DNA of 64,000 nt from Spirochaetota bacterium. GTDB taxonomy: Bacteria; Spirochaetota; UBA4802; JAGODF01. A program made the position numbers and the translations under genes. The notes under the pieces were generated by a model that was not told the origin of the DNA, did no database searches, and saw nothing but the letters and a program-made list of their open reading frames with translations. The stretch covers positions 1-64,000 of the forward strand of contig JARKUF010000002.1 of NCBI GenBank assembly GCA_029974015.1, given 5' to 3'. Every line of letters starts with the position of its first letter. Position 1 is the first letter of the stretch. Positions 23,403 to 32,401 of this stretch are shown piece after piece.

Positions 23403-24419
23403 ATGCTTCAATCCAAGAAGTCACAGCTTACGGGGAGGCAGAAGGCGGCGATTTTTCTCGTTACGCTCGGTACCGACGTGTCTTCCGAGATATTCAAACA
23501 TCTTCGTGAAGACGAGATAGAACAACTGACTTTTGAGATAGCCCGCCTGGATAAAATAGAGCCCGAGGAAAAGGACAGGGTTCTCCAGGAGTTCCAGGAA
23601 CTGATGATGGCCCAGGGGTTTATCACCTCCGGTGGGATAGATTACGCACGGGAGGTCCTTGAACGGGCACTGGGGACACAGAAGGCCATCGATATCGTGA
23701 ACCGCCTCACATCGAGCCTCCAGGTGCGCCCCTTCGACTTTATTCGGCGCACGGACCCGAGCCATCTTTTGAACTTCATCCAGGGCGAACATCCCCAGAC
23801 AATCGCGCTGATACTCGCATATCTTGACCCAAACAAGGGGGCCCAGATCCTCTCTGGACTCAGTCACCAGATACAGGCAGATGTGGCAAAGCGGATTGCC
23901 ACGATGGACCGAACTTCGCCGGACGTTCTACGCGAAGTAGAGCGCGTCCTGGAAAGAAAGCTCTCCACTCTTGCCAGCGAGGACTACACATCCGCCGGCG
24001 GTATAGACTCTATCGTAGAGGTCCTGAACAATGTGGACCGCGGAACGGAGAAAATCATCATTGAAGCCCTGGAGGAAGAGGACCCGGAGCTTGCCGAGGA
24101 AATCAAAAAGCGCATGTTCGTCTTTGAGGACATCGTTCTTCTGGACGACCGCTCAATCCAGAAGGTCCTTCGGGAGGTTGACAGCCAGGACCTCGCAAAG
24201 GCCCTCAAGGGCGTAGATGCCGAGGTGCAGGAGAAGATATTCAGGAACATGTCGAAACGCGCATCGTCCCTCCTTCGGGAGGACATGGATTTTATGGGCC
24301 CCATCCGCCTCCGTGACGTGGAAGAGGCCCAGCAGAAGATCGTTAACATAATCAGAAAACTGGAGGAAGCCGGAGACATCATTGTTGCGCGCGCCGGCGA
24401 GGAGGAGCTCATTGTCTAG
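23403..24419 (+). CDS. fliG: Flagellar motor switch protein FliG
   Basis: FliG is the rotor protein that receives torque from the stator, 338 residues. Recognisable are the N-terminal FliF-binding domain (TGRQKAAIFLVTLG), the EHPQTIALILAYL motif of the middle, FliM-binding domain (near residue 120) and the C-terminal charged helix (LDDRSIQKVLREVDSQDLAKAL). ATG at 23403 follows GAGGT; the track start 15 codons earlier is less plausible. Its end overlaps the fliH start. Confidence 0.95.
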   Translation: MLQSKKSQLTGRQKAAIFLVTLGTDVSSEIFKHLREDEIEQLTFEIARLDKIEPEEKDRVLQEFQELMMAQGFITSGGIDYAREVLERALGTQKAIDIVNRLTSSLQVRPFDFIRRTDPSHLLNFIQGEHPQTIALILAYLDPNKGAQILSGLSHQIQADVAKRIATMDRTSPDVLREVERVLERKLSTLASEDYTSAGGIDSIVEVLNNVDRGTEKIIIEALEEEDPELAEEIKKRMFVFEDIVLLDDRSIQKVLREVDSQDLAKALKGVDAEVQEKIFRNMSKRASSLLREDMDFMGPIRLRDVEEAQQKIVNIIRKLEEAGDIIVARAGEEELIV

Positions 24420-25338
24420 ACTGGTTTTCAAACCGATGGAAATACATATTTCCGGCGCCCCCAAGCAGGTTGAGCTTCCCGATAAATATCAAAAAAACGT
24501 CATGACCGACGAGGAGTACCGCGAGTTTGAACTCGATGAGAACGGTAATCCCATAGACGTCTACCAGGGGCCCTCCATTGAGGAGATGGAAGCGGAGCTG
24601 GAGCGGTATCGCCGAGAGACGGAAGAGGAAGTCAAAACCATGCTCGCCGATGCCCAGGCAAGGGCAAAGCAGATAGAGGAGGACGGGAAAAAGGCGGCCT
24701 TTCAGGAGCTCCAGAACGCCCGGGAACAGATCAAGGTGGAAATGGAGAAGCAGACGATCGACTCCGAGCGCGAGATAGAGCGCGCCAAGTTCGAAGCGGA
24801 AAAGATCATCAAGGAGGCCGAACTGAAGGTTTCCGAGATAGAGCACGAGGCGTACAAGAAGGGATATGAGTCGGGTCGCGAGGAAGGATACAAAGAAGGC
24901 CAGGCCGAAGTGATGCGCCTCATCGACCGCCTGGGGACCATCGTTTCCACGGCGGTGGACATACGAGATGAAATAATCCGCTCCTCAGAACGGCTCATGT
25001 CAGAGATGATCCTCATGATCGCAAGGAAGGTGATCAAAGACGAGATCGTAGAGCGCAGGGAAGTCGTCATCAACAACATAAAAGAGGCGATCCGCCGCGT
25101 GAAGGACCGGGACCGGATCGACATACGCGTCAATTTCGCCGACCTGGATATGACCACGGCCCACAAGGACGAGCTGATCAAGATGATGGAATCCCTGAAG
25201 AAGGTGAATATTTACGAGGATTCCAGGGTGGATCGCGGCGGATGTATAATCGAGACCGACGTTGGCGCCATCGACGCCCGCATCTCAACGCAGCTTGACA
25301 CCATTGAAGAAGCTATCAGGAACACGAGCACGCTTTAG
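24412..25338 (+). CDS. fliH: Flagellar assembly protein FliH
   Basis: FliH is the peripheral stalk regulator of the export ATPase FliI, 308 residues. It has a long charged coiled coil (about 50-150, with TEEEVKTMLADAQARAK) with Gly-rich helical spacing (YKKGYESGREEGYKEG) and a C-terminal domain (DRGGCIIETDVGAIDARI). I propose TTG at 24412, preceded by GGAGGAG and overlapping the fliG stop, giving an N-terminus SRLVFKPMEI; ATG at 24436 is the alternative. Translational coupling to fliG is likely. Confidence 0.9.
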   Translation: MSRLVFKPMEIHISGAPKQVELPDKYQKNVMTDEEYREFELDENGNPIDVYQGPSIEEMEAELERYRRETEEEVKTMLADAQARAKQIEEDGKKAAFQELQNAREQIKVEMEKQTIDSEREIERAKFEAEKIIKEAELKVSEIEHEAYKKGYESGREEGYKEGQAEVMRLIDRLGTIVSTAVDIRDEIIRSSERLMSEMILMIARKVIKDEIVERREVVINNIKEAIRRVKDRDRIDIRVNFADLDMTTAHKDELIKMMESLKKVNIYEDSRVDRGGCIIETDVGAIDARISTQLDTIEEAIRNTSTL

Positions 25339-25352
25339 GCGGGTTTATACAG

Positions 25353-26750
25353 ATGGTAAGGATCCTTCCCCATGAAAAAGTGGATGTCCTCGCTAAGTAC
25401 CGGGACATCATCGAAGAGGTGGACGTAGTCCGCCGCATCGGAAAGGTGGAGCGGATTGCGGGACTCACCATCGAGTCGGCGGGCCCCGCCGTGAAATACG
25501 GAGAGCTCTGCAAGATTAAACTCGAAAGCGGGGACTACCTTTTTGCGGAAGTCGTGGGCCTCAATAAAAACAGACTTGTCCTCATGCCGATTGGAGACAT
25601 GAGGGGAGTGACCGTGGGGGCCCTGGTATTAGACGCCGGGTCCGCCATGACGGTCCCAGTTGGTGACGCCCTGTTAGGAAGGGTCATATCCGGCACAGGG
25701 CGGCCCCTGGACGGCAAGGGGGAACTGTACACGAAGACGCGCTATCCCGTCGATTCCCGCCCCGCCAACCCCCTCCAGCGGACCCTCATTACCGAGCCGC
25801 TCTCCGTGGGAATAAGGGCCATCGACGGCCTTCTCACTGTGGGACGAGGCCAGCGCATAGGAATTTTTTCCGGCTCCGGGGTGGGGAAATCCACCCTTCT
25901 GGCGATGATGGCGCGGTATACCGACGCGGACGTGAACGTTATCGCCCTCATCGGCGAGCGGGGAAGGGAAGTCCGCGACTTCGTCGACAAGGAGCTGGGG
26001 GCCGACGGCCTCAAGCGCTCGGTGGTCGTGGTGGCGACGTCGGACCAGCCTCCTATGGTGCGGATACGGGGGGCTTTCACGGCCCATTCCGTGGCCGAGT
26101 ATTTCCGCGACCAGGGTTTGAGCGTGAACCTGCTCATGGATTCGGTGACGCGCTTCGCCCTGGCGCAGCGCGAGGTGGGGCTCGCCACGGGCGAGCCTTC
26201 GGCGACGCGGGGTTTTCCTCCTTCGGTGTTCTCCCTTCTTCCGAGGCTTTTAGAACGGGCGGGGACACGTGAGGGGGGCGGAAGTATCACCGGCTTTTAT
26301 ACGGTCCTCGTTGAAGCCGACGACATGAATGAACCCATAGCCGACACGGTGCGGGGCATCCTTGACGGGCATATCGTCCTGGATAGGGAGCTGGCGCACC
26401 GGAACCATTATCCCGCCATCGACGTCCTCGGTTCCATCTCCCGGTGCATGAAGGATGTGGTGGACCGGGAGCACCGGGACGCGGCGAACCGTTTTCGCGA
26501 GCTTTTGGCGGCGTACCGGAATTCCGAGGACCTCATCACCCTGGGGGCGTATAAGCGCGGCTCCGACACTATGGTGGACCGCGCCATCGATATGCGGGAG
26601 GCCATGAACTCGTTCTTGAAACAGGATATTTACGAAAAGGACACTTTCGACGCCATAGCTAAGCGTCTGAAGGGGTTCTTTGAAAAAGAGGGAAGGGCGG
26701 CGCCCCAGGAGAGGGTGAGGACGCCGTACTTTGCTCCGGTGAGGCGTTAA
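25353..26750 (+). CDS. fliI: Flagellum-specific export ATPase FliI
   Basis: The ATPase that powers flagellar type III export, 465 residues. Walker A is FSGSGVGKSTLL (about 170-180), followed by IALIGERGREV and the Walker B region VNLLMDSVTRFALAQREVG. EPSATRGFPPSVFSLLPRL and GSITGFYTVLVEADD are typical of this rotary-type family. It lies between fliH and fliJ, its two partners. Confidence 0.97.
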   Translation: MVRILPHEKVDVLAKYRDIIEEVDVVRRIGKVERIAGLTIESAGPAVKYGELCKIKLESGDYLFAEVVGLNKNRLVLMPIGDMRGVTVGALVLDAGSAMTVPVGDALLGRVISGTGRPLDGKGELYTKTRYPVDSRPANPLQRTLITEPLSVGIRAIDGLLTVGRGQRIGIFSGSGVGKSTLLAMMARYTDADVNVIALIGERGREVRDFVDKELGADGLKRSVVVVATSDQPPMVRIRGAFTAHSVAEYFRDQGLSVNLLMDSVTRFALAQREVGLATGEPSATRGFPPSVFSLLPRLLERAGTREGGGSITGFYTVLVEADDMNEPIADTVRGILDGHIVLDRELAHRNHYPAIDVLGSISRCMKDVVDREHRDAANRFRELLAAYRNSEDLITLGAYKRGSDTMVDRAIDMREAMNSFLKQDIYEKDTFDAIAKRLKGFFEKEGRAAPQERVRTPYFAPVRR

Positions 26751-26793
26751 GTTTTTAAATGAAAGGGCACTGGTGCGGCACTCACAATAAAAC

Positions 26794-27255
26794 ATGAAAA
26801 AATTCAAGTTCAAACTGCAGACCCTCCTGGACCTCAGGGAAGCCCGGGAGAAGGAGATAAAAAACGAGCTGGCTGCGCTTTTGTCCATCCAGAATATTGA
26901 ACGGATGAAACAGGAAGAGTTTCGTGCGAAGATGGCGGCTGAAAGCGGGCGGTTTGCCGGGAAGATGCGGAAAGGGGACTTTTCCTACGCGGAGTCGAGG
27001 ATGTACGAGCGCTTTGTCGAGTTTGGCCACAGGGTTATTGAGGTGGCGCAGCAGAGGATCGACGCTATGGAGGGTGAAATATCGAAAGTCCGGGAACGCC
27101 TTGTGGAGGCGTCGCGTGAGAAGCGCATCGTGGAAAAGCTCAGGGAGAGGAAGAAGGAGGAATACCTTTACGAGTTGAACCGGGAGATCGCAAAGGAGAA
27201 CGATGACGCGAACCAGAAGCTCTTCCAGCGAAGAATTCGGGAACAGGCCATGTGA
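26794..27255 (+). CDS. fliJ: Flagellar export protein FliJ
   Basis: A 153-residue, almost entirely coiled-coil protein (FKLQTLLDLREAREKEIKNEL) of FliJ type, which fits into the FliI ring like a rotor stalk and acts as an export chaperone. The assignment rests on helix pattern, size and position after fliI. It ends 10 bases before the proposed start of the transglycosylase gene. Confidence 0.88.
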   Translation: MKKFKFKLQTLLDLREAREKEIKNELAALLSIQNIERMKQEEFRAKMAAESGRFAGKMRKGDFSYAESRMYERFVEFGHRVIEVAQQRIDAMEGEISKVRERLVEASREKRIVEKLRERKKEEYLYELNREIAKENDDANQKLFQRRIREQAM

Positions 27256-27265
27256 GGAAGCCGCG

Positions 27266-27847
27266 ATGATGGAAGGTATGCATGCCGTGATGCAAAGGAT
27301 ACACGAGTTGCGACAAAGGTTTGGCCTCTCGCGCCGCGAAGAGGCGCCCTCTCCCGGAGAGGGGGATTTTTCAAACAGGATTGCGCTGCACCTGGGCAGT
27401 GGCGGCCCATTGGGCGGCGTCCCGGGAGTACATGGCGATTCTGCCGGGGGAGAGATGACCTCCGCGGCCATTCGGGACATAGTCCGGGACCACTCGGCGA
27501 GAAACCGTATTTCGCCGAATTTGGTGAATGCCATTATAGAGACGGAATCCGGATACGATACGAGGGCGGTATCGCCCAGGGGGGCCATGGGGCTCATGCA
27601 GCTCATGCCCGATGTGGCCCATAATTTGGGCGTGGAAAATCCCTTCGAACCGGAGGAGAACATCCGGGGCGGAGTGGCGCTTCTAAGAAGGCTTCTGGAC
27701 AAATATGGCGGCGATTACACAAAGGCCCTGGCGGCGTACAATGCCGGTGAAGGCGCCGTGGACCGCAGCGGCGGCGTTCCTAACTATCCGGAAACCCGCG
27801 AATACGTGGACCGGGTAATAAGGACATATCTGAGAAACAGCGAATGA
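27266..27847 (+). CDS. SLT-type lytic transglycosylase
   Basis: Cleaves peptidoglycan between MurNAc and GlcNAc; next to rod and export genes it probably opens the wall for rod passage, as FlgJ does elsewhere. The domain (about 70-193) has IIETESGYDTRAVSP with the catalytic Glu, GAMGLMQLMPDVA and ALAAYNAGEGAVDR. There is no obvious signal peptide; the N-terminal 65 residues are polar, so export through the flagellar apparatus is possible. I chose ATG at 27266 after GAGGAAG, since the track start overlaps fliJ by 53 bases. Confidence 0.88.
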   Translation: MMEGMHAVMQRIHELRQRFGLSRREEAPSPGEGDFSNRIALHLGSGGPLGGVPGVHGDSAGGEMTSAAIRDIVRDHSARNRISPNLVNAIIETESGYDTRAVSPRGAMGLMQLMPDVAHNLGVENPFEPEENIRGGVALLRRLLDKYGGDYTKALAAYNAGEGAVDRSGGVPNYPETREYVDRVIRTYLRNSE

Positions 27848-27884
27848 TGCTCTGGTAATTGAGAGAATGCCGAGGAATTGAACA

Positions 27885-28484
27885 ATGAAAAGGGTGTCGG
27901 AAAAAGCGAAAATCGCATACCTGGCGATACTGCTCCTGTTTGTGGTGGGCGTCTTTGTGGCCTGGCTCGATTACATCGGACTTGTGAACATATCAAAGGC
28001 CGCCCGGGGAGTTTACGATCAGGAACCGCCATTGTCGATGGAGGCTGCCGGGGATGAACCGTCGCTTGTGGCGCGGGAGGAGTTTGAGAAATCGCGGAAC
28101 AAACTCAGGGAACGGATAGAAGACCTGGACAGGCGTGAAGCGAAAATCGCCGAGTCGGAGAAGACGATCGACGCGGAGCGGGAAAAGCTCGTGGAGATGC
28201 GGAAAGGGATAGATCTCGAGAAAAAAAAGCTGGAGCTTGAACAGAAGAAATATTCGGGATATATGAAAAACGTCAAGGTCCTGGCGAAGCAGGTGGAGAG
28301 CATCGAGCCGGACAAGGCGGTGGAGCTGATAGTGCGATGGGAGGATACTCTCATCATAGACGTACTGAGGCAGATCGATACGAACGCGGAAGAATCGGGG
28401 AAGATGAGCATCACCTCATATTTGATTTCCCTCATGCCAAGAAACAAAGCGAGCAGGATAATGTACCTCATGACCCAGATATAA
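27885..28484 (+). CDS. flbB: FlbB-like periplasmic flagellar collar protein
   Basis: A 199-residue protein with one N-terminal membrane segment (IAYLAILLLFVVGVFVAWL), a periplasmic coiled coil (about 65-130, rich in Glu, Lys, Arg) and a C-terminal MgtE-N-like helical end (SYLISLMPRNKASRIMYLM). In Borrelia, FlbB has this architecture, lies after the fliI-fliJ pair and is the base of the collar surrounding the periplasmic flagellar motor. Position and architecture support the call. It closes the operon as seen here; flgD and flgE are not in the window. Confidence 0.75.
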   Translation: MKRVSEKAKIAYLAILLLFVVGVFVAWLDYIGLVNISKAARGVYDQEPPLSMEAAGDEPSLVAREEFEKSRNKLRERIEDLDRREAKIAESEKTIDAEREKLVEMRKGIDLEKKKLELEQKKYSGYMKNVKVLAKQVESIEPDKAVELIVRWEDTLIIDVLRQIDTNAEESGKMSITSYLISLMPRNKASRIMYLMTQI

Positions 28485-28588
28485 TGTCGTCTGCCGGGCC
28501 CTCCGACCGGGTACGGCCCGCCATGCCCGGGGCCTTTTGGATGCCTATTTTGAAGGCCTTTAATTACTGCAGCCTCTAATAATAATAC

Positions 28589-28617
28589 TTGACATCATTG
28601 TCAGGAACGTGTATTCT
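28589..28617 (+). promoter_or_regulatory. Sigma-70 promoter of the DUF4349 operon
   Basis: A perfect TTGACA (28589-28594), a 17-base spacer and TATTCT (28612-28617), about 30 bases before the ATG of the next gene. A fragment of the repeat edge (GCAGCCTCTAATAAT) lies directly upstream. Confidence 0.7.
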
Positions 28618-28648
28618 CTTGAAATATTTCCCATTTTAGTCTTTTAAC

Positions 28649-29872
28649 ATGATCATCTTTTTGAGAAAATATTTCTTTCTTCTCCCGCTTTCGGCAGCGC
28701 TCCTTTTGGATTTTGCGTGCGCGGGAGCTCCGAGATCCGGGGGGCAACCCGCCTCTTACAGTCCTGGACGTTATTCCGATTCGCCTTCCTCGGCAAAATT
28801 TGAAGGCGCCGCGGGCATGCAGTATAATGGCCCGCGGAGGGCCCCGGGACCCCCTGAAAAATCGGAGGAAGAGCAGACGCCGCAGAAACAGCCGGCAGAG
28901 AGGATGATCGTCTACTCCGCCGACTACCGCCTTGGCGTGGAAAGCGTAAGAAAAACCATTGAAAGCGTGAAAGACATGACGGCCCGCTACGGCGGCTTCA
29001 TAGAATCGATTAACACTTCCGACTCCTACCGGGCCGCGAGGATAGTCGCGCGGGTCCCCGTGGCGAAGTTTAACGACTCCCTTGACGAAGTTGACAGATT
29101 CGGGACCGTGGAAAGAAAGACCGTCAGCGCCTCCGACGTGACCATGCAATTTCAGGACACGGCCCTTCGCGTTGAGACTGCAAGGAAAGTGCGGGAGAGA
29201 CTCCAGGAACTCCTGAAGAGGGTCGAGAAGGCAGGCGACAAAGTGGAAATCCTCCGCGAGATAGCCCGCATTACGGGGGAAATCGACGTCATGACCGCCG
29301 AGATGGAGTATCTTCGCAGCCGCGCCGCTTTTTCCACGCTTACCCTCGAATTGCGTGCCCTCGTGCGCGATGTGGCGAGGCGCTACATCGCCTCTCCTTT
29401 CAGGTGGATTGCCGGCCTTGATCCGGCGAAAAGGAGCATCGTCCACGGGAAGGACGGGGACCTCGTTTTCGAAGCGCCCCGGGGGTATTTTAATTTTCAT
29501 AAGGATTACTTCCGCACTTCCGCTTATTCCCAAAACCTGCTTGCAAATGCGACGGACACGGTGCGTCTGCGCCTCGGTGTAACCGACAATTATCCCCGGG
29601 CCGACCAGCAATTCTGGGACGATGCTCTGAAGATCGATTTTGAAAACCGGATGTACCAGGTGAAGAAGGCCGACACGGTACAGGCCCGCGGCCTCGTGTT
29701 CAACAGATACCTCGTGGCTCTCCCGGCGGGGGAATTTTACACCGTCGCCTTCGCCGTGAAAAAGAAGAAGATAATAGTCTTCGAATGCCATGTGAAGGAC
29801 GAAAAAACCCTTGGTGAAAGCGGACCCGCTGTCGAGGGTTTCATTAAATCAGTGGGGTATGACGAATGGTAA
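28649..29872 (+). CDS. DUF4349-domain lipoprotein
   Basis: A 407-residue envelope protein. A lipobox-like LLLDFACAG ends the signal segment. A proline-rich low-complexity linker (about 30-85) precedes a domain with paired strands and a long helix (IESVKDMTARYGGFIESIN, then ARVPVAKFNDSLDEV) typical of DUF4349 proteins. A coiled region (TARKVRERLQELLKRVEKAG) and a C-terminal beta-rich part follow. The function is unknown; the fold suggests an envelope-associated structural or sensing role. It overlaps the next gene by seven bases; the two form an operon under the promoter at 28589. Confidence 0.75.
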   Translation: MIIFLRKYFFLLPLSAALLLDFACAGAPRSGGQPASYSPGRYSDSPSSAKFEGAAGMQYNGPRRAPGPPEKSEEEQTPQKQPAERMIVYSADYRLGVESVRKTIESVKDMTARYGGFIESINTSDSYRAARIVARVPVAKFNDSLDEVDRFGTVERKTVSASDVTMQFQDTALRVETARKVRERLQELLKRVEKAGDKVEILREIARITGEIDVMTAEMEYLRSRAAFSTLTLELRALVRDVARRYIASPFRWIAGLDPAKRSIVHGKDGDLVFEAPRGYFNFHKDYFRTSAYSQNLLANATDTVRLRLGVTDNYPRADQQFWDDALKIDFENRMYQVKKADTVQARGLVFNRYLVALPAGEFYTVAFAVKKKKIIVFECHVKDEKTLGESGPAVEGFIKSVGYDEW

Positions 29873-30462
29873 GGTCCGCCGCAGCTTCCCTGCTTGTGGC
29901 CGCCGTCGTCCTGACGGGAATGCCGTCGTATACCGAAGAGGGCCGCACTATAGTGTCCTATACCTATGTGCTCTTTTCCGAGGATGCAGAGGCGGCAGTG
30001 AAGGAATTGCGGGCCTGTGCCCCGATTAAGAAGGGGTACGTGAGCTATTTTTCAAATGACAGGGTGGTGCTCCGGATTCCCGGAAGGGAAGTCGATTCAC
30101 TGAAGAAGATGTTGCCCGGATTAGGCTATGTGACCGATGAGCGGCAAAACCGCCAGGATTTCTCCGCTGTAATGCTGGACCTGGAAACGAAACTTTCCGT
30201 TAAGAAAAAGCTTCTGGGTGAGCTCACCGCCGTATTCAGCGGGGCGAAACTTGCGGACACCCTTACGGTAGAGAAAGAAATAGGGAAAGTCATCGTGGAG
30301 ATGGAAGATTTGAAGGGTAAAATCAATTACTATCGCGACAGGTTCGCACTCTACGATGTGACGGTACTTATCAACCGCTCGGGCGCCGTCTCAAAAGAAG
30401 CACAGACGACCCCCTGGGGATGGATACGACATCTCGGCATAGAAAATCTGATGAGGAATTAA
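29866..30462 (+). CDS. DUF4349-like exported protein
   Basis: A 198-residue protein with a signal peptide (AAASLLVAAVVLTGMPSY). The layout resembles the upstream gene's conserved core: a strand (TIVSYTYVLFSEDAEAAV), a VVLRIPGREVDSLKKML segment and a helix pair (EKEIGKVIVEMEDLKGKINYY), so the two are probably diverged paralogues from a duplication. It overlaps its neighbour and is followed after 12 bases by a lipoprotein gene. Function unknown. Confidence 0.7.
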   Translation: MVRSAAASLLVAAVVLTGMPSYTEEGRTIVSYTYVLFSEDAEAAVKELRACAPIKKGYVSYFSNDRVVLRIPGREVDSLKKMLPGLGYVTDERQNRQDFSAVMLDLETKLSVKKKLLGELTAVFSGAKLADTLTVEKEIGKVIVEMEDLKGKINYYRDRFALYDVTVLINRSGAVSKEAQTTPWGWIRHLGIENLMRN

Positions 30463-30474
30463 TGGGGCATTTAC

Positions 30475-30942
30475 ATGTGTAGCGTCCGTACAAATATAAT
30501 TTTCCTCATCGCCATCGTATTTTTCGCCTGGGCGGCTTGCGGGCCTTCCTTCGTGATGGACACTCCCGACCGTTTCGCCCACTTCGACAGGGAAAAGCAG
30601 GCGCTTAAGTTCATATCGGCGGAGGGGGTGCGGATGAAGGTGTCCGCCGTTAAGAACGATCCGTATGGAGATCTTGCCATGTGGATGGGGGCGGTGAACA
30701 ACCACCTGAAGGCCGGGGGGTACCATCTCCAGTCCAGCCGTGATATTGCGACATCGGAGAACATGAAGGGCCTTTACTCGGAATACTTCCATCACTACAA
30801 TGCCGAGTCCTATCTATATTCTCTTGCCCTCTTCGCAGAGAGAGACTATATTTATATAGTCGAAGGCGGGGGAGTAAAGAAAGAGTACGAAAAACGCCGC
30901 GAAGGCATCCTTAAATCGCTTCAATCCCTTTCGGTCAAGTAG
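30475..30942 (+). CDS. Putative lipoprotein of unknown function
   Basis: A 155-residue protein with a hydrophobic N-terminal segment and lipobox WAACGPSF. The mature part has an alternating strand-helix pattern (KFISAEGVRMKVSAVKN, DLAMWMGAVNNHLKAGGYHL) and no recognised domain. Likely the third gene of the DUF4349 operon, as it starts 12 bases downstream. It converges on engB. Confidence 0.6.
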   Translation: MCSVRTNIIFLIAIVFFAWAACGPSFVMDTPDRFAHFDREKQALKFISAEGVRMKVSAVKNDPYGDLAMWMGAVNNHLKAGGYHLQSSRDIATSENMKGLYSEYFHHYNAESYLYSLALFAERDYIYIVEGGGVKKEYEKRREGILKSLQSLSVK

Positions 30943-30955
30943 CTGTCCGGGCTTT

Positions 30956-31534
30956 TTAGAGATTCTCCCGTATTAACTCAAGAAGTTCGTTTTTTCCCTC
31001 TCCGCTCTTCGAGGAAGATATAAAAATATTATGCATGTCCGTTTCCAGAGAATCGGCGATGAGCATGAGGTTTTTCTTGAGCTGGTTTTTCGAGAGCTTG
31101 TCGCATTTCGTGGCGACAAGCGCCACGGGGATTTCCAACTCGGAAAGGAAGGTTACGGTGTCCCTCTCTAAGGCGCCGGGCCCCCGGCGGGCGTCCAGGA
31201 GGAGAAAGACAAGCCTGAGGTTTTTGCGTTCGCTCAAGTACCGGCGTATCATCGGGAGAAAACCGGCCTTCCTGGAGCGGGAAAGTTTAGCGTAGCCGAA
31301 ACCGGGAAGGTCTGCAATGGAAACGGCATCGTTTACGACGAAAAAATTAATGGTCGTGGTGACGCCGGGACGTGCGCCGACTTTAACGAGGTCCCTCCTC
31401 CCGGTGAGCATGTTTATCAGGGACGACTTGCCGACATTGGACTTGCCCAGGAAGGCGAATTCCGGATAGGGATAGCCGGGGTAGTCCTGGGGCGAAACGG
31501 CGCTTTTCACGAAGACGGCGCTTAGTATCTTCAT
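30956..31534 (-). CDS. engB: Ribosome biogenesis GTPase EngB/YsxC
   Basis: A TrmE-Era-EngA-like GTPase required for assembly of the large ribosomal subunit, 192 residues. GTPase motifs: G1 GKSNVGKSSL, G2 region RPGVTTT, G3 DLPGFG, G4 TKCDKLS and G5 SSSKSGEG. Its start overlaps the stop of rimI by four bases (ATGA), indicating an operon with translational coupling. Confidence 0.95.
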   Translation of the reverse strand: MKILSAVFVKSAVSPQDYPGYPYPEFAFLGKSNVGKSSLINMLTGRRDLVKVGARPGVTTTINFFVVNDAVSIADLPGFGYAKLSRSRKAGFLPMIRRYLSERKNLRLVFLLLDARRGPGALERDTVTFLSELEIPVALVATKCDKLSKNQLKKNLMLIADSLETDMHNIFISSSKSGEGKNELLELIRENL

Positions 31535-31983
31535 TCGTCGATTTCTTTCTCCATCAGCAGGGCGTTATCGTCGCGGTAGTAATCTTTCCTGAGTCCCGAC
31601 TCCGAAAACCCCAGAGAGCTGTAGAAGGACCTCGCCTCGATATTTTTTTCGCGGACCTCGAGGAGAACCTTGAAGGGCGCCTTGATTGCGCAGGCTTCGA
31701 TAACTCCCTGGACGAGGCGTGTGGCAATCCCCCTGCGGCGGTGCTCCTGTAAAACGGCAAGCCGGTTTATCTGGATTTCGCCGCTTACTATCCAGGCGGT
31801 TATGTATCCAACAAGGGCCCCTGAAATATCCGCAACAAGCACTCGGGAAAAAGAAGCCGCCAGCTCCCTGCTTAGATTATCGAGGGTCCATCCGGAAATG
31901 AAGACCCTGGATTCCAAGCTGTGGATGGCTTCCAGATCGTCAGGCCTTGATGCGCGGATTATGTACTCCCCTTCTGGGACCAT
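31531..31983 (-). CDS. rimI: GNAT N-acetyltransferase, RimI-like
   Basis: A 150-residue GNAT-fold acetyltransferase. The acetyl-CoA loop reads LQEHRRRGIATRLVQ and the C-terminal strand-helix is KNIEARSFYSSLGF, close to RimI enzymes that acetylate the N-terminus of ribosomal protein S18. The pairing with engB fits a ribosome-linked role, but the substrate is inference. The divergent ferredoxin gene begins about 180 bases away. Confidence 0.8.
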   Translation of the reverse strand: MVPEGEYIIRASRPDDLEAIHSLESRVFISGWTLDNLSRELAASFSRVLVADISGALVGYITAWIVSGEIQINRLAVLQEHRRRGIATRLVQGVIEACAIKAPFKVLLEVREKNIEARSFYSSLGFSESGLRKDYYRDDNALLMEKEIDE

Positions 31984-32164
31984 GCCTGCATTCTTTGACT
32001 TGCAGTGCCGATATGTAAATTAAAAAATCTAAACCTATGCTGCTGTCTCCGCGGTATCGGGCCTTTTTTTGAGAAGTAAAAAAAATCTTTTGACAAAAAG
32101 GGCACATAAATCGAAATTCTTTATTTCTGGAAAGGAATGCCCCGTCGGGGGGAATGACAGGAAA

Positions 32165-32401
32165 ATGGCCGACATGACTGAAAAAGCGACAAAAAAAGGC
32201 AGGGTTGTGGTCAAAATCGAGATGTGCAAGGGATGCAACCTCTGCATAGAATACTGTAAGAGGAAAGTACTCAGGAGCTCCGAGGAGCTCAACAGTATGG
32301 GATACCATCCCGCGGAACCCGACGAACAGATGCAGTGTAACGCCTGCATGCTCTGCGCTCTCGTCTGCCCGGAATTGGCCATAGAGGTGTACGATGAATA
32401 A
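32165..32401 (+). CDS. Ferredoxin-type delta subunit of 2-oxoacid:ferredoxin oxidoreductase
   Basis: A 78-residue protein with two [4Fe-4S] motifs, CKGCNLCIEYCK and CNACMLCALVCPE, which would pass electrons from the catalytic site to ferredoxin. I chose ATG at 32165; the track start at 32069 adds 32 unlike residues. It is the first of four genes encoding one complex and overlaps the alpha-subunit gene by eight bases. Confidence 0.88.
   Translation: MADMTEKATKKGRVVVKIEMCKGCNLCIEYCKRKVLRSSEELNSMGYHPAEPDEQMQCNACMLCALVCPELAIEVYDE

Noticed and set aside
28601-29791. 396-codon minus-strand ORF
   Set aside because: Antisense shadow of the DUF4349 lipoprotein gene, which has promoter, signal peptide and operon context.
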